A DNA stretch of 57,836 nt. Source: Tritonibacter mobilis (GTDB lineage: Bacteria; Pseudomonadota; Alphaproteobacteria; Rhodobacterales; Rhodobacteraceae). A program made the position numbers and the translations under genes. Below are positions 16,771 through 26,400 of this stretch, in pieces. The notes under the pieces were generated by a model that saw nothing but the letters and a program-made list of their open reading frames with translations, was not told where the DNA came from and did not search any database. Every line of letters starts with the position of its first letter. Position 1 is the first letter of the stretch. Location: assembly GCF_001681715.1 (NCBI RefSeq), contig NZ_LNWY01000026.1:1-57836 (forward strand), written 5' to 3'.

Positions 16771-17835
16771 TCAGCGCGACAAGCACTCGACAAAATCTGC
16801 CCCGATGTCACTCAATAGATCCGTGTAAAACGATGCACCCGGTGCAATTTCAGTACCGAGGGGATCAATCACAACCGATTTGACATCGCGCCCTTCCGCG
16901 ACGGTCGCGACGAGACCGGGATTGAATTGCAGCTCGGAGAACACGCAGGATACATTCGCCTCCGCGATTGCATCCCGAATTTCCGCAATTCGTGCAACGC
17001 TGGGGTCTGATGCATCCGCGAGCGAAATCGCCCCCAACGTGGACACACCAAAGCTGTGTTCAAAATACTGATAGGCGTCATGGAAGACGACAAACTCACC
17101 TTGTGTTTGGCTTAGGTCGGCCTTCACTTGTTCGACAACTGCGTCGATTTCAGCCTGCCCCGCAAGCGCATTGCTCTGGTAAATTTCGGCGTTGGCAGGA
17201 TCAATCTCTGAAAGTTCCTCGGCGATCAGTGCCAACCACTGCTTACCGTTCTGGGGCGCGAGCCATGCATGTGGATCGACACCTTCGTGCGAATGACCGT
17301 GATCCCCATGATCATGCCCCCCATGGCTATGGTCATGATCGGAGTGATCATGGCCATGTGCGTCGTGATCACCATGGTCATGCGCGTGTTCGTCATGATC
17401 GGCGTGATCGTGACCATCGTGATTATGGTCATCGTGACTGTGGTCATCATGCCCGTGATCGTCATGACCGTCTGCCGCAAAGACCGCTCCATTGCGGAAT
17501 TCCAGCTGCAAAGTCCCCGGTGCCTCAAGCAGAGACACAACATGCGCATCAGACGCCAATTCTTCTAACGAGCCTTCCAACCAGGGCGACAGCGCATCTC
17601 CGACCCAGAACACCGCATCGGCCGAAGACAAAGCGCGCGCATCAGAAGGCTTCAGGCTATGCCCATGCGGTGAAGCCCCCGGAGGAACCAGCAGGTCAGG
17701 CTCTCCAACGCCGGCCATTACACGGGCAACCAAACCTTGTACTGGCGCGATATCCGCGACCACTCGCGGTGCCTCCGCAAGAACAGGCAGAGCGGACACG
17801 CTTAGAAAGAGAGCGGACAATACTGATTTGGGCAC
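16771..17835 (-). CDS. znuA: Zinc ABC transporter substrate-binding protein ZnuA
   Basis: A 354-residue periplasmic zinc-binding protein with a signal peptide (residues 1-20, ending LA|EAP). Candidate zinc ligands are His59 (SPHGHSLKP), His189 (DPHAWLAP) and the histidine in VFHDAYQYF. Residues 123-185 form an exceptionally long His/Asp-rich insert of about 60 residues with more than 25 histidines, the charged loop that distinguishes zinc-specific ZnuA. It hands zinc to ZnuBC encoded divergently. The start is GTG with GGAG eight bases upstream. Candidate Zur boxes lie in the shared promoter region. Confidence 0.95.
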   Translation of the reverse strand: MPKSVLSALFLSVSALPVLAEAPRVVADIAPVQGLVARVMAGVGEPDLLVPPGASPHGHSLKPSDARALSSADAVFWVGDALSPWLEGSLEELASDAHVVSLLEAPGTLQLEFRNGAVFAADGHDDHGHDDHSHDDHNHDGHDHADHDEHAHDHGDHDAHGHDHSDHDHSHGGHDHGDHGHSHEGVDPHAWLAPQNGKQWLALIAEELSEIDPANAEIYQSNALAGQAEIDAVVEQVKADLSQTQGEFVVFHDAYQYFEHSFGVSTLGAISLADASDPSVARIAEIRDAIAEANVSCVFSELQFNPGLVATVAEGRDVKSVVIDPLGTEIAPGASFYTDLLSDIGADFVECLSR

Positions 17836-17855
17836 GATTCAGGCTCCAGTGCTGT

Positions 17856-17903
17856 GTTATATCATAACGTCTTTGCCGCTTGATAAACCGCATGTTGTAA
17901 CAT
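17856..17903. promoter_or_regulatory. Two candidate Zur boxes in the divergent znuA / zur-znuCB promoter
   Basis: GTTAT-ATC-ATAAC (17856-17868) and ATGTT-GT-AACAT (17892-17903) are AT-rich inverted repeats that fit the alphaproteobacterial Zur pattern of ATGTTAT / ATAACAT half sites. One lies near each divergent promoter. With zur as the first gene this implies zinc repression of both units and autoregulation. Confidence 0.65.
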
Positions 17904-17939
17904 ATCAATCCCCAATTGACCGCCCTCGAAGGAGGCCCC

Positions 17940-18410
17940 ATGGACAGCGTCGGCTTTACCTCTCACGATCATAACCGCTGCATTTCCGGCGGGCTCCAGA
18001 CTGTCGAGGATTTCTGCAAAACCAATCGTTTGCAGCTCACCCCAGTGCGCCGGCGTGTTTTGGAGATCCTTCTCCAGCAGCATCGCGCTTTGGGAGCCTA
18101 TGAGATTTTGGATTTCCTGCGAGACGAAGGCCTTGGTTCGCAACCGCCAGTCGCCTATCGCGCGCTCGATTTTTTGGTGAAACACGGCTTCGTACATAAA
18201 ATCGAACGGTTGAACGCCTTTATTGCCTGTATGCACCCCGGCGAAACTCATACTCCGGTGTTTATGATTTGCAGATCGTGCGACAGCGTTGCAGAAGCGC
18301 AGCGTGAACCCATGCATGGCCAATTGGGAGATGTAGCACGCGCCGCCGGGTTCGTTATTGAACGCGCCGTCATCGAAGCAGAGGGCCTGTGCCCCAAGTG
18401 CCAAGGGTAG
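17940..18410 (+). CDS. zur: Zinc uptake regulator Zur (Fur family)
   Basis: The 156-residue repressor has a Fur winged helix (LQLTPVRRRVLEILL, then GSQPPVAYRALDFLVKHGFV) and a C-terminal dimer/metal domain. The structural zinc site is given by two CxxC pairs (CRSC and the C-terminal CPKC), and HPGETHTPVFMIC supplies further ligands. In Zn2+-replete cells it should repress znuA and its own operon. ATG at 17940 has GGAGG five bases upstream; an earlier in-frame TTG is not used. It is followed five bases later by znuC. Confidence 0.93.
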   Translation: MDSVGFTSHDHNRCISGGLQTVEDFCKTNRLQLTPVRRRVLEILLQQHRALGAYEILDFLRDEGLGSQPPVAYRALDFLVKHGFVHKIERLNAFIACMHPGETHTPVFMICRSCDSVAEAQREPMHGQLGDVARAAGFVIERAVIEAEGLCPKCQG

Positions 18411-18415
18411 CTGAG

Positions 18416-19165
18416 ATGCGTCTCGTCACGCTGCGGCAGGCCACCATCCGCCACAGCGGAGCGCCTGCACTGGAGAATGTCGACTTCCACATCGACAAAG
18501 GCGAAATCGTCACGATCCTAGGCCCCAACGGGTCAGGAAAATCCACGCTTTTGCGCGCGATTATTCGTGCCATCCCGCTGAGCGCGGGTACACTTGAGCG
18601 CGCAGAAAATCTGCGCATCGGGTACGTTCCCCAAAAGCTTCATATTGATCCGACATTGCCGCTTACAGTCGAGCGTTTCCTGAGCCTGCCCGTCCGCATC
18701 AGCCCAGACGAAGCAGAGGCAGCGCTTTCAGATGCAGGTGCTTCTGGTCTGAGGAAAAGGCAAATGACAGGTCTGTCGGGCGGGCAAATGCAGCGCGTGC
18801 TGCTTGCGCGTGCGCTGCTGTCCAAACCGGACCTGTTGATCTTGGACGAAGCAACGCAGGGGCTGGATCAGCCCGGATCCGCCGCATTTTATCAGAAGAT
18901 CGAGACAGTGCGTCAGCAGTTTGGCTGTGCGGTCCTGATGGTGAGCCACGAGCTTCACGTCGTCATGGCGGCCTCTGATCGCGTGATCTGCTTGAACGGG
19001 CATGTGTGCTGTGAGGGGGAACCAGCACAAGTCGCGAGTGCACCAGAATATCAGGCTCTGTTTGGCACGGGCACGCTCGGTGCTCTCGCGTTGTACCGGC
19101 ATGAGCACGATCACAGCCATGATTGCGACCACGATCATGTTGGAAAAGGACATGAACACGCATGA
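18416..19165 (+). CDS. znuC: Zinc ABC transporter ATP-binding protein ZnuC
   Basis: A 249-residue ATPase with Walker A (GPNGSGKST), ABC signature (LSGGQMQRV), Walker B (LLILDEATQGLD) and the switch histidine (MVSHELH). The C-terminus is a His/Asp-rich tail (HEHDHSHDCDHDH and GKGHEHA), common in zinc-type ZnuC and possibly a metal buffer or sensor. It drives zinc uptake with ZnuB and ZnuA. It starts five bases after the zur stop and overlaps znuB by four bases. Confidence 0.94.
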   Translation: MRLVTLRQATIRHSGAPALENVDFHIDKGEIVTILGPNGSGKSTLLRAIIRAIPLSAGTLERAENLRIGYVPQKLHIDPTLPLTVERFLSLPVRISPDEAEAALSDAGASGLRKRQMTGLSGGQMQRVLLARALLSKPDLLILDEATQGLDQPGSAAFYQKIETVRQQFGCAVLMVSHELHVVMAASDRVICLNGHVCCEGEPAQVASAPEYQALFGTGTLGALALYRHEHDHSHDCDHDHVGKGHEHA

Positions 19166-19971
19166 CCTTCTTGGATGATTTTATGATCCGAGCTGCCCTC
19201 GCCGGCATCGGCGTCGCTTTCGCTGCCGCCCCATTGGGTTGTTTCGTAGTCTGGCGACGCATGGCTTATTTTGGCGATGCCACGGCGCATGCCTCGATCT
19301 TGGGCGTCGCGCTGGCACTCACTTTTGATGTGTCCATTTTCAGCGGGGTGCTTGTCACGGCATTGCTGATGGCCAGTACCATTTCCACACTGAGCGGGCG
19401 TGGATACGCGATGGATACCTTGCTTGGTGTGCTGGCTCATAGCGCGTTGGCCTTCGGCTTGGTTGCCGTTTCTTTTTTGCAAGGCGTACGCGTCGACCTC
19501 ATGGCCTATCTTTTTGGGGACATTCTGGCGGTGTCCCGCGGTGATCTGGCCGTCGTCTGGTCAGGCGCGTTGTTGGTCATTTCGCTGATGTGGTGGCGCT
19601 GGTCCTCGCTGTTGACCGCGACACTCAACCCGGAACTTGCGCAAGCATCGGGCATCAATCCGCAACGTGAGCAACTTGTTCTGACGCTCGCCCTCGCTGT
19701 GGTCGTTGCTGTCGCGATCAAAGTCGTCGGAGTGTTATTGATTGCCGCGATGCTACTGATCCCCGCCGCAACCGCGCGAATATTCTCAACCACGCCCGAA
19801 CGCATGGCGTTTTTAGCGGTTTTGATCGGTTGCGGCTCTGTGATTGGAGGGATGTATATGTCCTTTAGTGCAGACACTCCGACAGGACCAACGATTGTCA
19901 GCACGGGAACGGCGCTGTTTGCAGCAGCTAGCTTGGTTGCCGTGATCGCACGCAGCTTACGCCGTCCATAA
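19162..19971 (+). CDS. znuB: Zinc ABC transporter permease ZnuB
   Basis: A 269-residue integral membrane protein of the ABC-3 metal permease family, with about eight membrane helices. It has the conserved early motif GCFVVWRRMAYFGDATAHAS, the metal-permease signature around SHS/AHAS-ILG, and KVVGVLLIAAMLLIPAATAR in the coupling region. The start overlaps the znuC stop (ATGA). It ends 32 bases from a convergent kinase gene. Confidence 0.94.
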   Translation: MTFLDDFMIRAALAGIGVAFAAAPLGCFVVWRRMAYFGDATAHASILGVALALTFDVSIFSGVLVTALLMASTISTLSGRGYAMDTLLGVLAHSALAFGLVAVSFLQGVRVDLMAYLFGDILAVSRGDLAVVWSGALLVISLMWWRWSSLLTATLNPELAQASGINPQREQLVLTLALAVVVAVAIKVVGVLLIAAMLLIPAATARIFSTTPERMAFLAVLIGCGSVIGGMYMSFSADTPTGPTIVSTGTALFAAASLVAVIARSLRRP

Positions 19972-20003
19972 TGTTGTCATGCTCGCGCAGGGAGCACCTT
20001 CGC

Positions 20004-22316
20004 TCAGGCCTCAACCTGCCGTGCAGGTGCAGCATCCGCTCGAACATCATACCACTTGTGTAAAGTCTCAAGCAGAGCTTGCTTTCGGATCGGTTTACTG
20101 AGGAAATCATCCATACCAACCTCCAAACATGCTTCTTCGTGACTTTGCAACGCATTGGCCGTCAGGGCAATGATCGGGACGTGCGGTTGATCGCCTTCGC
20201 TTTCAAGTCGTCTGATTTCTTCAGTCGCCTCAAGCCCGTCCATCACTGGCATCATCATGTCCATGAGGATTAGATCAGGCTCGTCTCTGAGGTACATCTC
20301 AACTGCTTCCTGCCCATTCGCCGCGATCGTAATGTCCACGTTTTCATTCTTGAGCATGCGGGTGACAACCACCTGATTGGTACGATTGTCTTCTGCCATC
20401 AGAAGTTTGATGCGCTTACCGAGCTTTGGACTGCCAGCATCAGATCTATCGCGGCTATTTCCGCTTGCCTCACCACCCAGAGCCTGACTGATGACCACGC
20501 GCAGCTGATCAGCACGCACGGGTTTCAGTACCTGATGGCAAGATCCGATGTCGGCCAACATGGATTGTGACAACGCCGGATCAACAGAAGAAATCACGAT
20601 AATCGGAACCCGCGCCGCATTCGGCAAGCCTCGAATGCGCAAGGCCAATTCGTAGCCATCACAGTCAGGCATGTTGAAGTCGAGGAAAAGCAGATCGCAG
20701 GTGTCCGTCGCGTCCCGCATCTCGTCCAGATGCAGCATGGCTTCCATCGCCGAGGCGGCTTCTGTAACACGCAGGCCCCAGGAGCGCAGCCTTTCACCCA
20801 GAATGCGCCTGTTGAGTTCCAGATCATCTACGATCAGGGCATGCAGCCCGGCAACAGGTTGCTCTGGCAAGAACGCAACAGGGGCGCGGTCGCTCGTTGG
20901 CAATGTGATGTCGATCGTAAAGACAGACCCTTTGCCCTCGCTAGAGGTCACATGAATGCGACCCTTCATCAGTTGAAGAAGGCGGGTCGAGATCGCAAGC
21001 CCGAGCCCTGTCCCTTCAAAGCTGCGAGTTGCGGCTCCGTCCACCTGCTCAAAGGCATGGAAAATCCGGTCTAGCTTCTCTGCTGGAATGCCAATTCCTG
21101 TATCCACCACAGAAATTCGCAGGTCCATTTCTTCGCCGCGCAAAGTCCCGGTCACATCGATATGTACCGATCCTTGCGAGGTAAATTTGACCGCGTTGCC
21201 GACCACATTGGTGATGATTTGTCGAATACGACCCGCATCACCGTCATAGAATTCCACAAGGTCCGGGTCATACCGCAGCGTGAGCTGGACCCACTTTTCG
21301 GCCGCTTTTGGAGCCAAAAGCATAACCACATCTTCAACCACGGTACGCAGGTTGAAGGTCGCCTGCGTCAACTCTAGCTTGCCCGCCTCAATTTTCGAAA
21401 AATTGAGGATATCGTTGATGATAGTCAAAAGAGCGTTGCCCGATTTGACGATCGTATCAGTGTACATTTCCTGATCTGGCGTGAGCTTGGTTTCTCGCAA
21501 AACCTCCGCCATGCCGATCACACCATTCATAGGGGTGCGGATTTCATGGCTCATATTTGCGAGGAACTCAGACTTGGCACGGCTCGCGATTTCGGCTTGT
21601 TCGCGTGCGCGCTCCAATGCCTGCTCGCGCTCATCACGTTCGGCAAAGCTATCTTCCAGAACGCCAACCGAAACATTCAACGCCTGAAACTCTCGGCTTG
21701 AGTACCACGGAAGCGAAGAATGAGCCGTCTTTGCTCCGGCTACTGCATTCGACATTCGCGCATGAACGATCTGCAGCGGGTTGAGAGCCAACCGGTACAC
21801 CAAATAGAGCATCAGCAGCGACATTGCGATCACCGCCAGAACCGTCCAAGTGATCGTCTGGCGCACTTTATCAAGAACGATTTCACGCCCTTCTTCGGTC
21901 GACCATTGAACGACCATTGTGCCAAAGACGAAGCCTTCGAATTCGACCGGGCGGCGATACATCACATAGCCCTCAGCCTCGTCTGCTGAACTATTGGCTG
22001 CCTCCGCGATCACTTCCCCTTCACCATTCTCGATATGAATCGATAGGATCTTGGGGTAGCGCGTGATCGCCTCGACCAGACCGGTTTCCAGCACCGGGAC
22101 GTCCTCGACGATAATCGCTTCAAGCATGAGGCCACTCAGGAGCGAGACCGTCAAATTGGCCTGCTCACTCAATTGCTCGCTGACCCGCTCGACCTCATAG
22201 CGCCGCGCAACACCTCCCACCGCGACCACGACAAGAAGCGCCGCGAGCGACATCGACACGACGATCTGGGACAAGATCCCTTTGCTTTGTAGGAGTGTGC
22301 GCAGTGGCGCTATCAA
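20004..22316 (-). CDS. Hybrid sensor histidine kinase with two receiver domains
   Basis: A 770-residue membrane kinase. Helices near residues 18-38 and 154-178 flank a periplasmic sensor domain of about 115 residues. A HAMP-like linker and coiled coil follow, then the HisKA domain with His257 in [16 protein letters not shown], and the ATPase domain ([26 protein letters not shown]). Two receivers come next, with Asp546 (LFLDFNMP) and Asp686 (LILMDMMMP). No HPt domain or output regulator is nearby, so the phosphorelay must continue elsewhere. The start is a TTG overlapping the stop of the upstream PhnD-like gene (TTGA), which implies coupled translation and a shared sensing job. The likely trigger is a ligand bound by that partner protein. 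Confidence 0.9.
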   Translation of the reverse strand: MIAPLRTLLQSKGILSQIVVSMSLAALLVVVAVGGVARRYEVERVSEQLSEQANLTVSLLSGLMLEAIIVEDVPVLETGLVEAITRYPKILSIHIENGEGEVIAEAANSSADEAEGYVMYRRPVEFEGFVFGTMVVQWSTEEGREIVLDKVRQTITWTVLAVIAMSLLMLYLVYRLALNPLQIVHARMSNAVAGAKTAHSSLPWYSSREFQALNVSVGVLEDSFAERDEREQALERAREQAEIASRAKSEFLANMSHEIRTPMNGVIGMAEVLRETKLTPDQEMYTDTIVKSGNALLTIINDILNFSKIEAGKLELTQATFNLRTVVEDVVMLLAPKAAEKWVQLTLRYDPDLVEFYDGDAGRIRQIITNVVGNAVKFTSQGSVHIDVTGTLRGEEMDLRISVVDTGIGIPAEKLDRIFHAFEQVDGAATRSFEGTGLGLAISTRLLQLMKGRIHVTSSEGKGSVFTIDITLPTSDRAPVAFLPEQPVAGLHALIVDDLELNRRILGERLRSWGLRVTEAASAMEAMLHLDEMRDATDTCDLLFLDFNMPDCDGYELALRIRGLPNAARVPIIVISSVDPALSQSMLADIGSCHQVLKPVRADQLRVVISQALGGEASGNSRDRSDAGSPKLGKRIKLLMAEDNRTNQVVVTRMLKNENVDITIAANGQEAVEMYLRDEPDLILMDMMMPVMDGLEATEEIRRLESEGDQPHVPIIALTANALQSHEEACLEVGMDDFLSKPIRKQALLETLHKWYDVRADAAPARQVEA

Positions 22317-23218
22317 AAGTCGCTGCTCCGTTTCATTGCGCGCCGGACAAAATCATAGTCATCATCGCTACCCGCTAGAAATCCGTTTTTGGCGACGCGT
22401 TTCACCATTTCTTCGTTCTGAGAAGCCAGCATGACTGATTTCATCGCCTCCAGAACTCTTTCGTCCAGATCAGCACGCGCGAGCCAAGGCTTGGTTACGT
22501 TGTCAAACGACACCAACGCCCTGATCGGGACTCCTTTAGCCACCAGCTCTTTGAACGTGCTTTCTTTCAAAGCACCCGCGCTGAACTTACCGGCCCCAAC
22601 CGCCTCTCCAACCAGATCATGACGCCCCAGATACTCGTATCCGTGCAACTCGTTGGCGGAGATACCGGCATCCAACAGATAGGCTTGGGACAGGTAACGT
22701 CCAATGGTCGACAGTTCATCACCAAAGGCAAATGAAAGGCCAGCGAGGTCTTCGACACTTTCTATATCGCTGTCTTTGTGCACCGCAATCACACCTTTAA
22801 AGCGCTTACTGCCTTTTTTGGATTCCATCGCGATAATCGATATGCCCGGATTGCGATCTGTTGCATGGACATAGGATGCTGGACCAAAGCGCGCGAAATC
22901 GACGCGTCCACTGACAAGATCGTCAATGCTGGACTCATAGTCTTTGGAGATTTTCAGACCGATCGTCACTTCCTCGCCCAGACTGGCCTCCATCCGATTT
23001 TCCAGAAATGTCAGGAAGGGGCGATACTTGCGCACAGTAGCGGAGGGCTTGTCAGCGGCGTAGGTGCCAAACACAAGCTCAATCTCAGCGCGAACGGTTG
23101 ATGCAGGCGCGAGCCAAATGATCAACGCAACTATAGCGGTGGCGAACAGTTGCACAAGATCGCAACGTAGAGGCGACTCAGTCTGTGAACGTCGTCCAAA
23201 CGAGTATGCCGTAGGCAT
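22313..23218 (-). CDS. PhnD-like periplasmic binding protein, probable sensor partner of the kinase
   Basis: The 301-residue protein belongs to the phosphate/phosphite/phosphonate-binding PhnD superfamily. An N-terminal hydrophobic segment ([21 protein letters not shown]) acts as signal peptide. The fold landmarks are [33 protein letters not shown] and [14 protein letters not shown]. No transporter genes accompany it; it overlaps a hybrid histidine kinase, so sensing is more likely than uptake. In known systems PhnD-like domains sense tetrathionate (TtrS) and thiosulfate (ThsS). The neighbouring rhodanese fusion makes a sulfur ligand an attractive guess, which is inference only. The ATG at 23218 has GGAGAG six bases upstream; earlier in-frame starts are less supported. 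Confidence 0.86.
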   Translation of the reverse strand: MPTAYSFGRRSQTESPLRCDLVQLFATAIVALIIWLAPASTVRAEIELVFGTYAADKPSATVRKYRPFLTFLENRMEASLGEEVTIGLKISKDYESSIDDLVSGRVDFARFGPASYVHATDRNPGISIIAMESKKGSKRFKGVIAVHKDSDIESVEDLAGLSFAFGDELSTIGRYLSQAYLLDAGISANELHGYEYLGRHDLVGEAVGAGKFSAGALKESTFKELVAKGVPIRALVSFDNVTKPWLARADLDERVLEAMKSVMLASQNEEMVKRVAKNGFLAGSDDDYDFVRRAMKRSSDF

Positions 23219-23433
23219 GAAACTCTCCAATCTCATCGCTTTCGACCGAGTGTCACCCCCGGAGCGCCCGTTTCCAACCAACTCTATGCCATAGATAAGC
23301 CGAAAACTTATTGAAATTTAACCGGTAATCACTCGTCGCGTGCAAAAATTAACCATCTGGAAAGGATTGCGACGTTTCTATGACGCATCCCAAAACCGCT
23401 AAACGGTTCCCTTTCCGTTCAGAAGGACAACTC

Positions 23434-26400
23434 GTGATTACACCAAACCTACCGCCTTGTATCGCCCGGACGGTTAAAATTTGCTTTTGTTTATTCATAA
23501 TTGCGGCGTTTTTATCCGCAACGCCTTCGGCTGCTTATGCGATACCCTCACCTGAACTGGTCCTTGGATCAGTCTCATCCTTGTCACAGATTCTTGCGGT
23601 GGTTGTAGCGACCATCTCAGGTTTTGGCGCTATCATAGCGTCTCGTCTGGGCCTCAAAACCCGTTCAGGTGGTGGAAAATACCCGACCAAAACGATCTCT
23701 GCATTGATCCTAGTTGCGGTTGCTTTGGCCTTTGCAAATCACTGGCAGTGGCAGCGAAATAAATCGCAGGAACAACAGCGCCTTCAGGCAACTCTGACGC
23801 GCCCGGCTCAGTTTGACGGCACAAAAATCAAAGATGCTGAGTTGAAAGAGACCAGTTACACCGCGCAAGAGACGCATGCTCAGGGCATCACCACCGAAGA
23901 CGCCGCTGCGCTCCTTTCTGAGGGGGATGTGAAGTTCTTCGACATTCGCGAAAGCGCTGAAAACGCGATGGGCACGCTTCCCGGTGCTGAACACATTCGG
24001 TTTCCAGACTTTCGTGAAACACCCCCGGTTGCACCGGGCGATAAGGTTGTCTTGTTCTGCCATAACGGCAACAGAAGTTCGGAAACCTGCACAGAACTGG
24101 CAAAGCTCGGTATTGACTGCCGCTTCATCGCGGGAGGCATCGAAAAGTGGATCGTTGAAGGCCGCTCGTTCTCCGACAGCCGCGTACAAAGCCTCTCTGA
24201 TCTGCGCGCAATCCCAGAGTACCAAAATAAGTCCCGCTTAATGAGCACGGCAGACTTCAAAACCTATATGGAGAGCGGCGCGGCTCAGATCGTCGACACC
24301 CGCTACCCCAAGGATTTTGAAGCAGGACACCTGCCGGGTGCGGTGAACATCCCTCTCAGGGCACTGACGACAAAAGAACTTCAAAGCCGGATCGCAAAAC
24401 TGCGCAAGGTGCCGACTGTCGCCGCCTGCTATGACCGGCGCAGCTGCTTTATGGGGCAAGTGTTAGGTTTGGAACTGACACAAGCAGGCATCCCGTTTGA
24501 GGGCCGCTACACCGTTCCATGGGAGTATTTCATCCCACCCGCTCCGAAACCCCATGTGGTGACATGGATGGCGGAACAGGAAAGCGGACTATGGGATAAG
24601 GCGGTACAAGGTATCAGCGCGGCGCTGATATGGGGCCACAATAAATCTCATCTGCTCTTGAGCCTTCTTGTGATGGCACTGATCTCGCGCATCATGGTGC
24701 TCCCGATCGCGCTGAAATCCGAACGGGATCAAATCAAGCTGCGCGACCATAAAACCGAACTCAACGAACTGAAGAGCACGCTCGCGCATGATCCCATGCG
24801 CAAAGCACGCGCAATCCGCGGCTTTTATGCAAAGCATGGGCTTACGCCAATGCGCAACATGGCAGCGTTGTTGTTCCTACCTCTGATGATGTTGGGGCTG
24901 CAAGCAGCAGAGCGCGCCTCTTCGGGGATCGTTGAGGGTTTTCTTTGGATTGCCGATTTAGGTGCGCCGGATCCGTTGTGGATTGCCCCGGCACTGACCT
25001 GCGCATTGGCTGGGCTCTATCTTGTCCTCGCGATTGCAAAATCCCGTCGTAGTGCGGTGCTTTGGCTTGGCCTCGGTGTGCCTGCTTTGTTTGTGCTCAC
25101 GATGGGACTTTCGGCGGCCGGGAACCTCTATCTCTGTATGAGCCTTATCGGTCTGCTGGCGCAGTATCTGTTCGTCTCCGGCACATTCAGACGGATCGGG
25201 CATAAACTACGCATGCTGTCTCGCCTTCCCGATGGGGCATACAAACTGGGAGATACCGACAAGCTCGCCTTGGCTGGTAACAAGGCTCTGCGCCTTTCGC
25301 ATATGGCCCAAGCAGGTTTCCCCGTTCCAAATGCCGTGGTCCTAACGGATGGCTTTCTAACCCGGTATCGTGCGGCCAATGCGCGCCAACGCGCACACAT
25401 GGCCAGCAAGATTTGGCAATACATTGGGCCGAACCCATGTGCAGTGCGCTCCTCTGCCAGCAACGAAGATGGCGCCGAACAGAGCTTTGCCGGGGTGTTT
25501 GACTCTGCGCTCGACGTGAAAGAGCACAATATCGCGGAGGCCATTGAGACCGTGCTGGCGTCGTTCAGTTCTGATCGGGCCGACAGCTACCAGATCGCCA
25601 GCGCGGGTCAGGCCAATATCCTCGTGCAGGAAATGGTTGATGCCTCCTTTGCGGGCGTGCTGTTCACCCAGGATCCTCAAGCACCAGGTATGATGCTGCT
25701 GGAGTGGGTCGAGGGATGTGGTGAGGATCTTGTATCCGGGCGCAAAACCCCTGGAACCGCGCGGTTTGGCCGTGTCAGTGGCTCGCAAGCCCCCGATACC
25801 GAGACGCCGCCCTTTGATCCCACACATCTATTGCAAATGGGACAAGCTATCGAGACTCTGTTTGATCAAGCTCAGGATATCGAATGGGCCTGGGCAGACG
25901 GGCAATTCTACATCCTGCAATCGCGTGACATCACGACCGTTGCCGTTGGCAGCGAGTCTGAACAGGCCGCTGCAGAGGAATGGCGTCGCTTGTTTGCGTC
26001 ACGCAGCACGAGCGATGATCCCGAAGGTATCATTCTGGAGCAAGACGAAATGAGTGAGGTGCTTCCGCGCCCCACTCCGCTCTCTTTTTCCTTGATGACC
26101 GACCTCTGGGCACCGGGCGGCAGCCTTGATCTGGCAAGCCGTGCCCTCGGCCTGCCCTACACGCTGCCCGAAGGGCCGGATGCGCATCTCGTACGGTTGT
26201 TTGGTAAGACCTACGTCAACACTAGCATGAAGAAGAAGCTCGCAATGGACCTGCGGGGCAATCGTGCAAATCGTCTGCGCAAGCAATTGCAGCCCACATT
26301 GGAGGCGTTCGAGCGCGATGTATTGCCGAAGCTGCAGGATCGTGTCGAAGATTGGCAGGCCATGCGTTTTGAGGCTCTGCCGCAGCGCAAATTGCTGGAG

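Noticed and set aside
17280-17470. Tandem CATGATC-like repeats, considered as a satellite or CRISPR-like array
   Set aside because: They are in-frame His/Asp codons of ZnuA, without regular spacers or repeat length.
16968-17867. His/Arg-rich frame opposite znuA
   Set aside because: It only reflects the repetitive His/Asp codons of the ZnuA insert read backwards.
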